A DNA stretch of 64,000 bases from JAJDXW01 sp965214795 (GTDB taxonomy: Bacteria > Pseudomonadota > Gammaproteobacteria > HK1). Position 1 is the first letter of the stretch; each line of letters starts with the position of its first letter. This document shows positions 26,025-37,700 of the stretch, piece after piece. The position numbers were made by a program, and so were the translations under genes. The stretch spans positions 4,464,001-4,528,000 of the forward strand of contig OZ243976.1 of assembly GCA_965214795.1 (NCBI GenBank), read 5' to 3'. The notes under the pieces are model-generated. The model worked only from the letters and a program-made list of their open reading frames with translations, searched no databases and was not told the origin of the DNA.

Positions 26025-26459
26025 ATGCAGGATACGGAACGAGATTTCGCCGCCGGTGGTGAACGGTCGGCGGAGGAGCACTCGGGGGTTGTTGCGCCGC
26101 GGCGGTCGCGCCGGCGCTGGAGCGCCGAGGAGAAGGCGCGGGTGGTGCACGAGAGCTTCCGGGCGGGGAATCGCGTAGGCGAGGTCGCGCGCCGCTACGG
26201 GGTATCGCGATGGCAGCTATCGTCGTGGCGCGGTCTGGCCCGCGCGGGCAAGCTTGGTGTGCCGTCCTTTTCACCCTCGGCGGCGGTCACGCCCGAGCCA
26301 CCGCCGGCCTTCGCCACGGTGGAGGTGGACAGTGCTGCGGTTTGCGGTGCGATGGGGTCGGTGGTGATCGAGGCGCGCGGGGTGACGGTGCGCCTGGCAG
26401 GCGAGGTCGGCGCGGGTCGGATCGCGGAAGTTGCGGCGGCGCTGCGGGGGCTTCGATGA
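26025..26459 (+). CDS. tnpA: IS66 family accessory protein TnpA
   Basis: A 144-residue accessory protein of IS66, required with TnpB for transposition. It carries the helix-turn-helix RRRWSAEEKARVVHESFRAG then NRVGEVARRYGVSRWQLSSW, typical of IS66 Orf1/TnpA. ATG 26025 follows GGGAGGG by seven bases. The C-terminal half (VVIEARGVTVRLAGEVGAGRIAEVAAALRG) is the standard IS66 OrfA ending. Its stop TGA overlaps the start of tnpB in ATGATG, so the two are translationally coupled. Confidence 0.92.
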   Translation: MQDTERDFAAGGERSAEEHSGVVAPRRSRRRWSAEEKARVVHESFRAGNRVGEVARRYGVSRWQLSSWRGLARAGKLGVPSFSPSAAVTPEPPPAFATVEVDSAAVCGAMGSVVIEARGVTVRLAGEVGAGRIAEVAAALRGLR

Positions 26460-26803
26460 TGGTCGCGGGGAGGGGTGTGGTGGTGGCGACGCGGCCGGTG
26501 GACTTCCGCAAGGGGCATGACGGTCTGGCGGCGGTTGTGGAGCACGAGCTCGGTCTGGATCCGTACTGCGGGGTGACGGTGGTGTTCCGCCCCAAGCGCT
26601 TGGACCGGGTGAAGGTGCTGTGGTGGGATGGGACGGGTCTGGTGTTGGCGTCGAAGCGTCTGGAGCAGGGTCGGTTCGCTTGGCCGACGGTGCGTGACGG
26701 GGTGATGCGGCTGTCGCGCGCGCAGTTCGAGGCATTGTTCGAGGGTCTGGACTGGCGCCGGATGTGCCGGCCACCGGTGCGCCGGCCCCTGACCGCGGGG
26801 TGA
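26456..26803 (+). CDS. tnpB: IS66 family accessory protein TnpB
   Basis: A 115-residue IS66 TnpB (Orf2). The conserved core is VVVATRPVDFRKGHDGLAAVV, then VVFRPKRLDRVKVLWWDGTGLVL and KRLEQGRFAWP. The ATG at 26456 (or 26459) overlaps the end of tnpA. TnpB acts with TnpA and TnpC in transposition; its biochemical role is unclear even in well-studied elements. It shows full family length with no damage. Confidence 0.93.
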   Translation: MMVAGRGVVVATRPVDFRKGHDGLAAVVEHELGLDPYCGVTVVFRPKRLDRVKVLWWDGTGLVLASKRLEQGRFAWPTVRDGVMRLSRAQFEALFEGLDWRRMCRPPVRRPLTAG

Positions 26804-26858
26804 TCGGGGGATTGTCGAGCCCTCCTATAACACGCTGATCTTGTGATAGCATTTTGTC

Positions 26859-28514
26859 ATGGGAACGCATCCTGGCACGGTCGGTTCGCAGTCGCTTGCA
26901 CCGCCCTTTTGGGCGCTGTTCGAGGCTCCGAAGGCGGCGGTCGAGACACTGCGCGGCGAGGATGCGAGGTGGTGCGAGGGCCGCGGGCAGCGGGAGCATC
27001 GAGGTCCCGGGGCGGTGGTCGAGGGATTGCGTGCCGAGGTCGCCTCGCTGACCGACCGTAACCGCCGTCTGGAGCATCTGGTACGCGAGCTGCGCCGGTT
27101 GCTGTACGGAAAGAAGTCCGAGAAGCTGCACCCTGACCAGCTCCAGCTCGCCTTCGAGGCGCTCGAAGGGGCGGTGGCCGAGCTCGAACCAGCGCCTCCG
27201 GCGAGCGCGACCCCGGGGTCGCCTCGCAAGCGCCGCGCGCCCGAGCGCAACCTCGGCCATCTTCCCGAACATCTGCCCCGGGTCGAGCAGGTGATCGAGC
27301 CCTGCAGCACGCACTGCCCGTGCGGGTGCGGCGAGATGGTGCGCATCGGCGAGGACCGCACCGAGCGGCTCGACATCGTCCCGGCGCAGCTTCGGGTCCT
27401 CGTCACGGTACGCCCGAAGTATGCCTGCCGGGTGTGTGAGGAAGGTGTCACCCAGGCACCGGCGCCGGCGCATCTGATCGAGGGTGGACTGCCGAGCGAA
27501 GGCGCGCTCGCCCACGTGCTCGTGTCGAAGTACGCGGACCATCTTCCGCTGTATCGGCAATCGCAGATGCTCGCCCGCTCGGGTCTGGACCTGCACCGTT
27601 CGACCCTGGCCGGGTGGGTCGGCAAGGCGTCGTTTCACCTCCAGCCGGTGGTCGATTGCCTGGCGGCGGAGTTGAAGAGGTCTGAGAAGCTGTTTATGGA
27701 CGAGACCACGGTGCCGGTGCTCGACCCGGGCCGGGGCCGGACCAAGACGGGGTATCTGTGGACGATGGCGCGCGACGACCGGTCCTGGGGCGGTCCGGAC
27801 CCCCCGGGGGTGGTGTATGCCTACGCGCCCGGTCGTGGTGGTCACCATGGCGAGCAGGTGCTCGAGGGGTTCAGCGGGACGTTGCAGACCGATGGCTACG
27901 CCGGGTACAAGCGACTGAGCCGGTCGGACCGTCCGGGTGGCGCCTTGCGGCTGGCCCATTGCTGGGCGCACGTGCGCCGGGCGCTCAAGGAGGCGCTCGA
28001 CACCAGCGCCTCGCCGATCGCCGAGGCGGGCCTGCAACGCATCGCGCGGCTGTATGCGATCGAGAAGCAGATCCGGGGCGAGCCGCCAGCCACGCGCCAA
28101 GCGATCCGGTGGGACGAATCGGCGCCGCTGGTGAACCGGTTCGGGGTGTGGCTCGACGAGCAGCGCTCGCGGGTCTCGGCGCGCTCGCGCCTGGGCGAGA
28201 AGCTGACCTACATCGCCAACCAGTGGCAGGGGTTGCTCGTCTTTCTCTACGATGGGCGCGTGGAGGTCGACTCCAACGCGGTGGAGAACCTGATGCGGCC
28301 CGTCAAACTCAATGTCAAGAACGCGCTGTTCGCCGGCCACGACGAGGGGGCGCATGGCTGGGGGCGCATCGCCTCGCTCATCGAAACGTGCAAGCTCAAT
28401 GGTGTGGAGCCCTACGCCTGGCTCAAGAGCACGCTGGAGAAGATCGCCGCCGGCCACCCGCACTCGTGCATCCGCGAGCTGTTGCCCTGGAACTTCAGCT
28501 CGGCGTCAAGCTGA
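26859..28514 (+). CDS. tnpC: IS66 family transposase TnpC
   Basis: A 551-residue DDE transposase of IS66. An N-terminal leucine-zipper-like segment (LRAEVASLTDRNRRLEHLVRELRR) is followed by LYGKKSEKL, a zinc-ribbon CSTHCPCGCGEM, and the catalytic domain. The acidic residues are in LFMDETTVPVLD, LQTDGYAGYKRL and VEVDSNAVENLMRPV. The family C-terminal extension (GRIASLIETCKLNGVEPYAWL) is present. The first 60 residues are less conserved and unusually Cys/Trp-rich, so the start might be further in. The gene is 55 bp downstream of tnpB. Confidence 0.94.
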   Translation: MGTHPGTVGSQSLAPPFWALFEAPKAAVETLRGEDARWCEGRGQREHRGPGAVVEGLRAEVASLTDRNRRLEHLVRELRRLLYGKKSEKLHPDQLQLAFEALEGAVAELEPAPPASATPGSPRKRRAPERNLGHLPEHLPRVEQVIEPCSTHCPCGCGEMVRIGEDRTERLDIVPAQLRVLVTVRPKYACRVCEEGVTQAPAPAHLIEGGLPSEGALAHVLVSKYADHLPLYRQSQMLARSGLDLHRSTLAGWVGKASFHLQPVVDCLAAELKRSEKLFMDETTVPVLDPGRGRTKTGYLWTMARDDRSWGGPDPPGVVYAYAPGRGGHHGEQVLEGFSGTLQTDGYAGYKRLSRSDRPGGALRLAHCWAHVRRALKEALDTSASPIAEAGLQRIARLYAIEKQIRGEPPATRQAIRWDESAPLVNRFGVWLDEQRSRVSARSRLGEKLTYIANQWQGLLVFLYDGRVEVDSNAVENLMRPVKLNVKNALFAGHDEGAHGWGRIASLIETCKLNGVEPYAWLKSTLEKIAAGHPHSCIRELLPWNFSSASS

Positions 28515-28725
28515 CTGCACGGCGGGCCCCTGGTTGGCAAGGTGGGCCGTTCGTACCGCTTACGATGGACGAGGGGGGCAGCGACCCTCGGAGCCGCCGG
28601 GACGCGCTGTTCCCGATACGGTGCGAAGCTGCTCGGCCTCGGCGTTCGGACAGCGGTCGGACTCCACCCGCATGGCAGCGGGCTCCCGCGGGTCCCGCGG
28701 ATGGCAGGCGTCCCGGTCGAGCTCC

Positions 28726-31700
28726 CTACCAGCGTATCGTCGCCCGCACGCCCACCCCGTACTCCGGCCGCCCATCGTCGGTCGCAGCCTCGCGCCGCGT
28801 CGCCTCCAGGTAAAGCTCGAACGAGCCGGCGTTGCCGCCCGCGGTGTTCCCGCCCGCAGGCGTCAGACGCCACCCGAGGCGGTAGTCACGGCCACTCTCC
28901 GACACCCCGAAGCCAAGCTCCGGCGTCCCCGTGAAACGCCCCCCGAAGGCGGAAACCCCGTAGCCGACCCGAGCCTCCAGGCGACGACGCCCCAGAAGAT
29001 CCGCCGGCCCCGCGTCATCGCCGGCCCCGCCAAACCCCGCCATGGTGTCGCGCCCGTAGAGCGCCTCCACTCCGCCGGTCGCCGACGCACCCAGGGCCTG
29101 ACCGAGGGTCAGACTCAGGCCCCGATCCGAGGACGGGAACGGGTCGAAGGCGAGCGAGCCCGAGAAGCCGGCCTCCCGGAAGCCCGACGCCTCATGGGTG
29201 AGAAGCCCACGACCCCGGAGGCCCACCGTCACCCCCGAGGACGGATCGGCATAGGCAACACCCGCGCCCACCTCCACGCCGAACCCGGTCTCCGCGTCGC
29301 CTCCGTCGTGGCGCACCCCGAGCCCGAACGAGGGTGTCAGCGTCCCCCCGCCCGCCGAACGGAACGCGCGCGTGCCCTCCAGACCCAGCCGCAGCCGCGT
29401 CACCTGCGCACGGGCCGCCTCCAGCATCCCGCCGTCACCACCCCGCGCCGCCTCCGACGCGCTGCGCACGAACAGCCCGTCCGTCTTCGCCGCCAGCTCG
29501 AGGCCGCCTTCCGCCGGCGCCTCCACGAGCACCCCGCGCAGCCCCGCCGACGCCATCGCGAGGTCCATGTCCGTCTCGATCCGGGCCCCGTCTTCGGGCT
29601 CGAGCGTCAGCGTCCCCTCGCCATAGCCCGCAACCCCCCACACCGTCACCCGTTCGTTCAGAGCATGCCGGCCCCAGGGATACAGACCGGTCAATGACGA
29701 CGAGACCGTGCCGGCGCCCTGGCCGCGGTAGCTGCCCTTGCCCCGGCTGTGACCCACGATCAGACCCGCCGCCCAATCGTCCCGCGCCCAGTCGGCCCCC
29801 AGCAGCCCCGTCGCCACCTCGCCGTCCACCGAGAGCGCGCCGTCCCGGCCGTCGAAGTCCGTCACCACGCCCCGACCCCACAGCGACACGAAGCCGCTCT
29901 CCGCCGTCCCCTCCGTCAGCGCGAACGACGTCCCGGTCAGCAGTTCGCGGCCGTTCACCGTCCACTCCTCCGGACCGTTCTCGCCCGCGTGCCAGCCCGC
30001 CGGACGCCCGCCCGCGGCACCGCCGTCGCGGAACGCCGCCTCGTCGAGCGCCCCGGCCGCCCCGACACGCCGGCCGGCAATCGAGACCTCCATCCCCGGC
30101 TGGCGGGCCGCCGTCATCCGCGCCTCCACCGCATCGACCACCTGCCCGGCCACCGTGCGCCCGAAGCGCCCGAGCCACGCCCGGGGCATCGCGTCGGTGT
30201 TCACGATGGTCCCCGTCGCCGCGCCGTCCGAGACCTCCGCTCCGAACGGACTCGACAGCGTGAGCGTCATCGTCTCCTCGCCCTCGTCGTGCGCGTCCTC
30301 CAGCACCGCGACGTGCACCGTCTTCTCCGTCTCGCCCGCCTCGAACCGCACCACGCCCGACGCCGCCACGTAGTCCGCGCCCGCCGCCGCACTGCCGTCC
30401 GAGGTCGCGTAGCGAACCGACACCGCCGAGGTCCGCGCCTCGTCCAGCGTCACCCGGAAGGCGAGCGGCGCTCCCGCCGACTCGTGCACCCGTGCGTCCG
30501 CCACCGATACGCCTGGACCATCGGCGCCGTCCTGGTCCGCGCCCGCCACCGTCCGCGTCAGACGAAGCGCCACCTCCTCGCCCACCGACCATGGTTCTCC
30601 CTCGACCGGCCAGCGGAGAACCCGCCCGGAGCCACCCTCCGCCAGCGCCAGCGTCAGCTCGCCCGCGTGCAGCGTCAGCTCCTCGGCCAAGGGCGGCCGG
30701 CGGTTGAAGCGCACTACCACCCGGTCCTTCGGCGACCCGAGCCACCGCAGCCGATTCATCGCGTACTCGACGCCATCCTCCGACCAGTCGGGGTCCGCCA
30801 GGTCCGGACCCGAGGCGCCCACCGAGCCGCCGAGGTCCGCCACCGTCATCGTCGTCGACCACAGCGTCGCCGTCTCTTCCGGGGCCGCCGGCGCGTCGTC
30901 GTCGAACACGTCCACCCCGGCCGAGCCCGCGCCCGCGGCGACCGTGTAGCCGGGCCCCGCAATCACCGTCGCCGTCACACGACCGTCGGCCTCGGCCGTC
31001 GCGTCGTCCTCGGTCGCGACCCGCAGCCGCGTCTGCGCCTCGTCCGCCCCGAACGTCGCCTCCGTCGGCGCGGTCCCGGCGAGCACGCGGCCGGCCTCGC
31101 TCACGTCCACCGTCACCGTCAACGGCACCGACGCATCGCCCGTGCGCGTCAGCACGAACACCGCGTCCTCGCCTTCCGTGACCGGGCCCGACTCCGCGGC
31201 CACCGTCACCTGCGACAGGTCGTCATTCACCTGCGGCAGGTCGTCGTCCAGGATCGTGCCCGTCACCCTGGCCGAGTCGGGATGGAGCACCGCGCCCCGC
31301 GGGTTCTCGAACACCATCACCACCGTCTCGTCGGGCTCGATGGCAGTGTCTTCCAGGATCCCCAGCTTGACCACCGCGAAGCTCCGCCCGCTCCTGATCG
31401 TCGCCGTCCCGGACTTGTCCTTGAAATCGGCGCCGGGCGTCGCCGTGCCCGCACCAGCGTCCACGCGGTAGTCCACCGTGACGTCCGTATCCGCCTGACC
31501 CGACAGCTCCAGCCGGAACGTAAGCCGCGCACCGTCCGCACGCGAATCGCCCTCCGCCACCTCCGGCGGGTCGACCGACACGACCAGCCCGTCGTCGTTG
31601 CGGATCGTGGCAGTAGCCTGCGACGTCCCCAGCGCCACGCCTCCGCTCGGATCGCGGAGCTCGACCGTCACCGTCTCGTGCCGCTCGGCATCGGTGTCGC

Positions 31701-34700
31701 CGAGAACGCGGAACACGATCCTCTGCGGCTCCCAGAAGAGGGCCGGGAACGTCACCAGAACCGGCGTCGGCGCCTCGTAGTCGGTGCCGGACTCCGCCGT
31801 GCCCCCCACGTCGTACTCCACCGTCACCTCCCGGTCCGATTCAAGGTCCAAGCTCACGGTGAACACCAGCTCCCTCGTGCCCGAATCGCCCTCGTCCACG
31901 CTCGACGGCGCGATCGACAGCGTCGCCGTGTCGTCGTCCACGATCGTCCCGGTGACCCTGGCCGGGAACGTCACCCCCTCAGGAGTGCCCGCCACGGAGA
32001 AGAACTCCAGCACCACCGTCTCGTCCGTCTCGTCGACGATGTCGGGTACCACCTGGAGGTACACGCTCCGGCTGCGAGTGTTCGGCGAGAAAACGAGCGT
32101 GCCTTCCATGGGGCCGGCAAAATCGGTTACCGGCCTTACCGGCTGCGCCGTGCCTTCCGTCGTTACCCGCCAGCCGAGCTCCACTCTCTGCCCCGTCTCG
32201 GACCGTGTCAGTGCGAAATCGAGCAGCGCCGAGCCGTCGTCGCCTTCCGTGACCCTCGGCGAGGCGGCCGTGATCGTGTACTCGGCGACCGCACCCGTCG
32301 GCGCGCTCTCCACCGTCTCGCCGGTGCCGTCGTCGTCGGTGAAGCCCACGCGAACCTTCAGCATCGCCCCGATATCCGCGGCGGCCACCGGGTAGCTCGC
32401 CGTACTCGCCCCGGCGATCACCGTCTCCGTTCCGCCCGACACCCGCAGCCACTGCCAGGTGAAGCTCCGGCTCGTCAGACCATCCGGGTCATCCAGGTTC
32501 GACGTGTCCGCCGTCAGCGTCTGGCCCACCACCGGCGTCGGGTCGTCGATCGTCACCGCGCCCGTCGGCGCCGCGTTGTCGTCGTCTTCCACCGTGACCT
32601 CCGCCGACCGTTGCGCCCCCAGCTCGTAGGCCGCATCCGCCGTCAGCGTCACCGTCACCACGCTGTCCGCCTCGTGCCCGCCGTCCCCGGCGGTCGGCAC
32701 CGTCACCGTCTTCCCGGTCTCGCCGTCCGCGAAGTCGACGCTCTTCGCCCCCTCATCGGACGCCGCCACCGCATCGCCCGTCTCCGACACCTGATAATGC
32801 GCCGTCAGCGCACCCGCCGTGACCACCGTGCGCGTCACCGTGAACGTCGCGGCCGTCCCTTCCGTCACCCGAGAAGTCCCCGCCGCCACCGTCAGCACCG
32901 GCGACGGCGGCTTCGCCGCACTCGTCTGCGCGCTCTCCACCGTCTCGTCGGTGCCGCCGTCGTCGGTGAAGGTCGCTTTCACTTTCAGCTTCGCGCCCAC
33001 ATCCGCAGCGACCACCGTGTAGGTCACCGCGGTCGCCCCGGTGATCTCTGTCTCCGTTCCGCCCGACACCCGCAGCCACTGCCAGGTGAAGCTCCGGCTC
33101 GTCAGACCGTCCGGGTCATCCAGGCTCGATGCGTCCGCCGTCAGCGTCTGGCCCACCACCGGCGTCGTGTCGTCGATCGTCACCGCGCCCGTCGGAGACG
33201 CGTTGTCGTCGTCCCGAACCGCCGCCGCCGCCGTCGCCGGATCGCCGAGCAAGTAGGCGGGATCGGCGCCCGTGTCCGCCGTCAGCGTCACCGTCACCGT
33301 GCCATGCGCCTCGTGGGCGCCGTCGCCCGTCGTGTCTACGCTCACCTGCACCGTGGCGCTGCTCGCCGGGAACGTCGCCGTGGCCGCGCCCGTCGTGACG
33401 CCGAAGCTCCCGGTGGCGGTGACCTCGTAGGCCACGTCCAGCATCTGCGCCGTGTCGCCCGTGCGCGTCAGCGTGAACACCGCGGCGCTGCCCTCCGTCA
33501 CGTCGCCGGCCGAGACCACCGTTACCGACGGCCGCGGCAGCGCCGCCACCGCCGAGGTCGGAGCGCTCGTGAAGGTCGCCTCGTGGCCCTCGCCGTCGGT
33601 GACCGTCACCTTGACCTTGAGCGTCGCGCCCGCGTCCGCGAATACCGGCACGTAGGTCTTCGAGGTCGCGCCGGAGATGGCCGCGTCACTGCCGCCGGCC
33701 GGTGTCCGCACCCACTGGTAGACATAGGCCGCAGTGTCCAGTCCTCCGTCCTCGTCGGCGAGGCCCGACGTGTTCGCCGTCAGCGTCTCGCCTTCCCTCG
33801 CCGTGCCCGTCACCGTCACCGTGCCCGTCGCCGGTGAGTCGTCGTCGTCCTTGACCAGCACCCTCGCCGTGGCGTCGGTCCCCAGCTCGTACGCCGCATC
33901 CGCCGTCAGCGTCACCGTCACCCGGCTGTTGCCCTCGTGGAGGTTGTCCGACACCGTCGGCACCGTCACCGTCACGCTCGCCGTGTCGCCCGAGAAGTCG
34001 ACGGTCTTCGCGCCCTTGTCCCCCGACCTCACCATCGCGCCCGTCTCAATCACGTTGTAGCGCACCCTCAGCGCACCCGTCGTCACCCCCGTGCGCGTCA
34101 CCGTGAACTGCGCGTCCTCGCTCTCCACCACCGGACTCGTCACCGGCGTCACCGTCACCGTCGGCAGCGCCACTTCGTCGTCGTCCTCGACCGTCACCTC
34201 CGCCGTGGCGTCGGTCCCCGGCTCGTACGCCGCATTCGCCTCCAGCGTCAGCGTCACCACGCTGTCCGCTTCGTGAACGCCGTCATCGACGGTCGGCACC
34301 GATATCACCGCCGAGGACTGGCCGGCCGGGATCGTTCGAGTCTGCCCCCCCTCGTTGCCGGCCGAAACCATGTCTCCCGTCTCCGACACGCTGACTCTCA
34401 CCCGCAGCGCCTCGGTCGTGTCGCCGGTTCGCGTCACCGTGAATTCAGCGGCGGGGTCCCCTTCGCTCACCGGACTCTTTCTCGGCGTCACCGTCACCGT
34501 CGGCAGCGGCGCCGCCTCGACCGTCGCCGTCGCCGCGCTCTCGACCGTCTCTTCGATTCCGCCGTCGTCGGTGAAGCTCGCTTTCACTTTCAGCGTCGCG
34601 CCCACATCCGCGGCGACCACCGTGTAGGTCACCGCGGTCGCGCCGTCGATTGGCGTTTCCGTCCCGCCCGACACCCGGACCCACTGCCAGGTGAAGGTCC

Positions 34701-37700
34701 GGTTCGTCAGACCGTCGGCGTCGGCAATGCCCGAGGGATCCGCCGTCAGCATCTCGCCCACCACCGGACTCGTGTCGTCGATGGTCGGCGCGCCCGTCGG
34801 CGCCACGTTGGTGGCGTCAAAGATCTTCGCCGTTGCCGCGCTTGGGGTTCCCACCCTGTAACCGTCGCCCGGCAGCACCGTCAGCGTCACCGCGCCGTGC
34901 GCCTCGTCGGCTTCGTCGTCAGCCACATGAAGGCGAGTCCGAGTCGTGGCCGCTCCGGCCGGGAAGCTGGTTGTTTTAAATTTTACGACCCCGAAGTCTC
35001 CGGATACGGAACGTTTGATATTCACGATCAGCCATGGTGCTGACGAGCCGCCCGTGCGCGTCAGCGTGAACGCCGCGGCGCTGCCCTCCGTCACGTCGCC
35101 GTCCGAGGCCACCGTGACCGTCGGCAGCACCGCCACCGCCGACGTCGCCGCGCTCGTGAACGTCGCCTCGTGGCCCTCGCCGTCGGTGACCGTCACCTTG
35201 ACCTTGAGCGTCGCGCCCGCGTCCGCGAATACCGGCACGTAGGTCCGCGAGGTCGCGCCGGAGATGTCCTCGTCACTGCCGCCGGCCGGCGTCCGCACCC
35301 ACTGGTAGACATAGGCCCTGGTGTCCAGTCCTCCGTCCTCGTCGGCGATGTCCGACGTGTTCGCCGTCAGCGTCTCGCCTTCCCTCGCCGTGCCCGTCAC
35401 CGTCACCGTGCCCGTCGCCGGTGAGTCGTCGTCGTCCTTGACCAACACCCTCGCCGTGGCGTCGGTCCCCAAGTCGTACGCCGCATCCGCCGTCAGCGCC
35501 ACCGTCACCCGGCTGTTGCCCTCGTGGATGTTGTCCGACACCGTCGGCACCGTCACCGTCACGCTGGCCATGTCGCCCGAGAAGTCGACGGTCTTCGCGC
35601 CCTTGTCCCCCGACCTCACCATCGCGCCCGTCTCAATCACGTTGTAGCGCACCGTCAGCGCACCCGTCGTCACCCCCGTGCGCGTCACCGTGAACTGCGC
35701 GTCCTCGCTCTCCACCACCGGACTCGTCACCGGCGTCACCGTCACCGTCGGCAGCGATGGCGCACCCGCCACCGCACCCGTCTCCGCGCTCTCCACCGTC
35801 TCCTCGGTCCCGCCGCCGTCGGTGAAGGACGCCTCCGCCTTCAGCGTCGCCCCCGCGTCCGCGGCAGCCACCGTGTAGCTCGCCGAGGTCGCGCCGGGGA
35901 TCCGCGTCTCCGTGCCGCCCGACACCCGGATCCACTGCCAGCTGAAGGCCAGGCGCGCCGGCCCGTCCGGGTCGGAGACCCCCGAGGCGTCCGCCGTCAG
36001 CGTCTCACCCACCACCGGCGTCGTGTCGTCGATCGTCGGCGCGCCCGTCGGCGCCGCGTTGTCGTTGTCCCGGATCTTCAGCGTCGCAAAGTCAGTGTCT
36101 CCCAGGGCGTAGACTTCGTCATCCGACAACAACACAGTGAGAAACACCGTGCCGTCCGCCTCGTGGGTGTCGTCATCCACCGTGGACAGGCTCACCTTCA
36201 TCGTGGAGTTGCCCACCGGGAAGGTCGCCTCGACCTCGGTTCTGCTGCCCACCGGGAAGGTCGTCGTCGTCCCGTCGGCGGTGAGGGTGAGGCCGAAGTC
36301 TCCCCCGGAGGGGTCGATATCGAATTTCACGCGCAGCGTTCCCGCCGTGGAGCCCGTGCGCGTCAAAGTGAACACGGCAGGGGCGCCCTCCGTGACATCG
36401 CCGTCCGAAGACGGCGTGACCACGGCGGGACGCTCCACCGCCGCCGTCTCCTCGCTCTCGATGGTCTCTTCGGTGCCGTCGTCGTCGGTGAAGGTCGCCT
36501 TCACCTTCAGCGTCGACCCCCTGTCAGCGCCGACCACCGTGTAGCTCGCGCCGGTTCCGACCTCCGTCTCGCCGCCGCCCGACGCCACCCGGAGCCACCG
36601 CCAGGTGAAGGTCGGACTCGTCAGACCGTCCGCGTCGTCGATGCCCGAGGCGTCCGCCGTCAGCGTCTGGCCGACCACCGGCGTCGTGTCGTCGATGGTC
36701 GGGGCGCCGGTCGGGGCCGCGTTGTCGTCGTCCTCGACCGTGACCGACGCCGACGCGGTGCCCAGGTCGTACGCCGCATCCGCCGTCAGCGCCACCGTCA
36801 CCACGCTGTCCGCCTCGTGGGCGCCGTCATCGGCGGTCGGCACCGACACCGTCACGCTGGCCGCGTTGCCCGAAAAGCTGACGGTCTTCGCGCCCTCGTC
36901 GCCCGACGCCACCATGGCGCCGGTCTCCGACACCCGGTAGCGGACCGTCAGCGCCCCCGTCGTGACCCCCGTGCGCGTCACCGTGAACTCCGCGTCCTCG
37001 CCTTCCGCCACCGGGCTCGACGCCAGCGCCACCGACACCCTCGGCAGCGATGCCGCCGGCACCGCCGACGTCTCCGCGCTCTCCACCGTCTCCTCGGTCC
37101 CGCCGTCGTCGGTGAAGGACGCCTCCGCCTTCAGCGTCGCCCCCGCGTCCGCGGCCACCACCGTGTAGCTCGCCGAGGTCGCGCCGGGGATCCGCGTCTC
37201 CGTGCCGCCCGACACCCGGATCCACTGCCAGGCGAAGGCCGCGCCCGTCAGGCCGTCCGCGTCGTCGATGCCCGAGGCGTCCGCCGTCAGCGTGTCCCCC
37301 ACCATGGGCGTCATGTCGTCAATGGTCGGCGCGCCCGTCGGGGCCACGTTGGTGGCGTCCAAGATCTTCGCCGTCGCCGCGCCTGGGGTTCCCACCCTGT
37401 AGCCGTCGCTTGGCTGCAGCGTCACCGTCAACGTGCCGTGCGGCTCATGGGTGCTGTCGTCAGCCGTTCGTAGGTTAAGTTTAGCCGTGGTCCTATTTTT
37501 CGGTATTTCGCGAACGGTAAATTGGGTGGCTTCGTAGTCCCCGGTTATGGAAACTTCAAAATGAACCGTCAGGCGTGAAGACGCGTCGCCCGTACGCGTC
37601 AGCGTGAAAGCACCGGGGATGCCTTCCGTGAAGTCGCCGTCCGAAACCACCGTGACCACCGGCAGCGCCGCCGCCACCGCCGCCGTCTCCTCGCTCTGCA

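Larger units (their letters stand above)
25946..28563 (+). mobile_element. Complete IS66-family insertion sequence
   Basis: This 2,618-bp element starts with GTAAGCGCTACGA and ends with the complement of GTAAGCGGTACGA. The inverted repeats are about 25 bp with three mismatches, and GTAAGC is the IS66 terminal consensus. The 8-bp target GATGGACG is duplicated on both sides (25938-25945 and 28564-28571). It encodes the three expected proteins in order: TnpA, TnpB and the DDE transposase TnpC. All look intact, so the copy may be active. Confidence 0.95.

Noticed and set aside
29749..33837. 1,362-codon open frame on the plus strand opposite the adhesin
   Set aside because: It is antisense to the clearly coding Calx-beta/Ig-like repeats. 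Its product is a low-complexity Arg/His-rich string, as expected from high-GC antisense frames.
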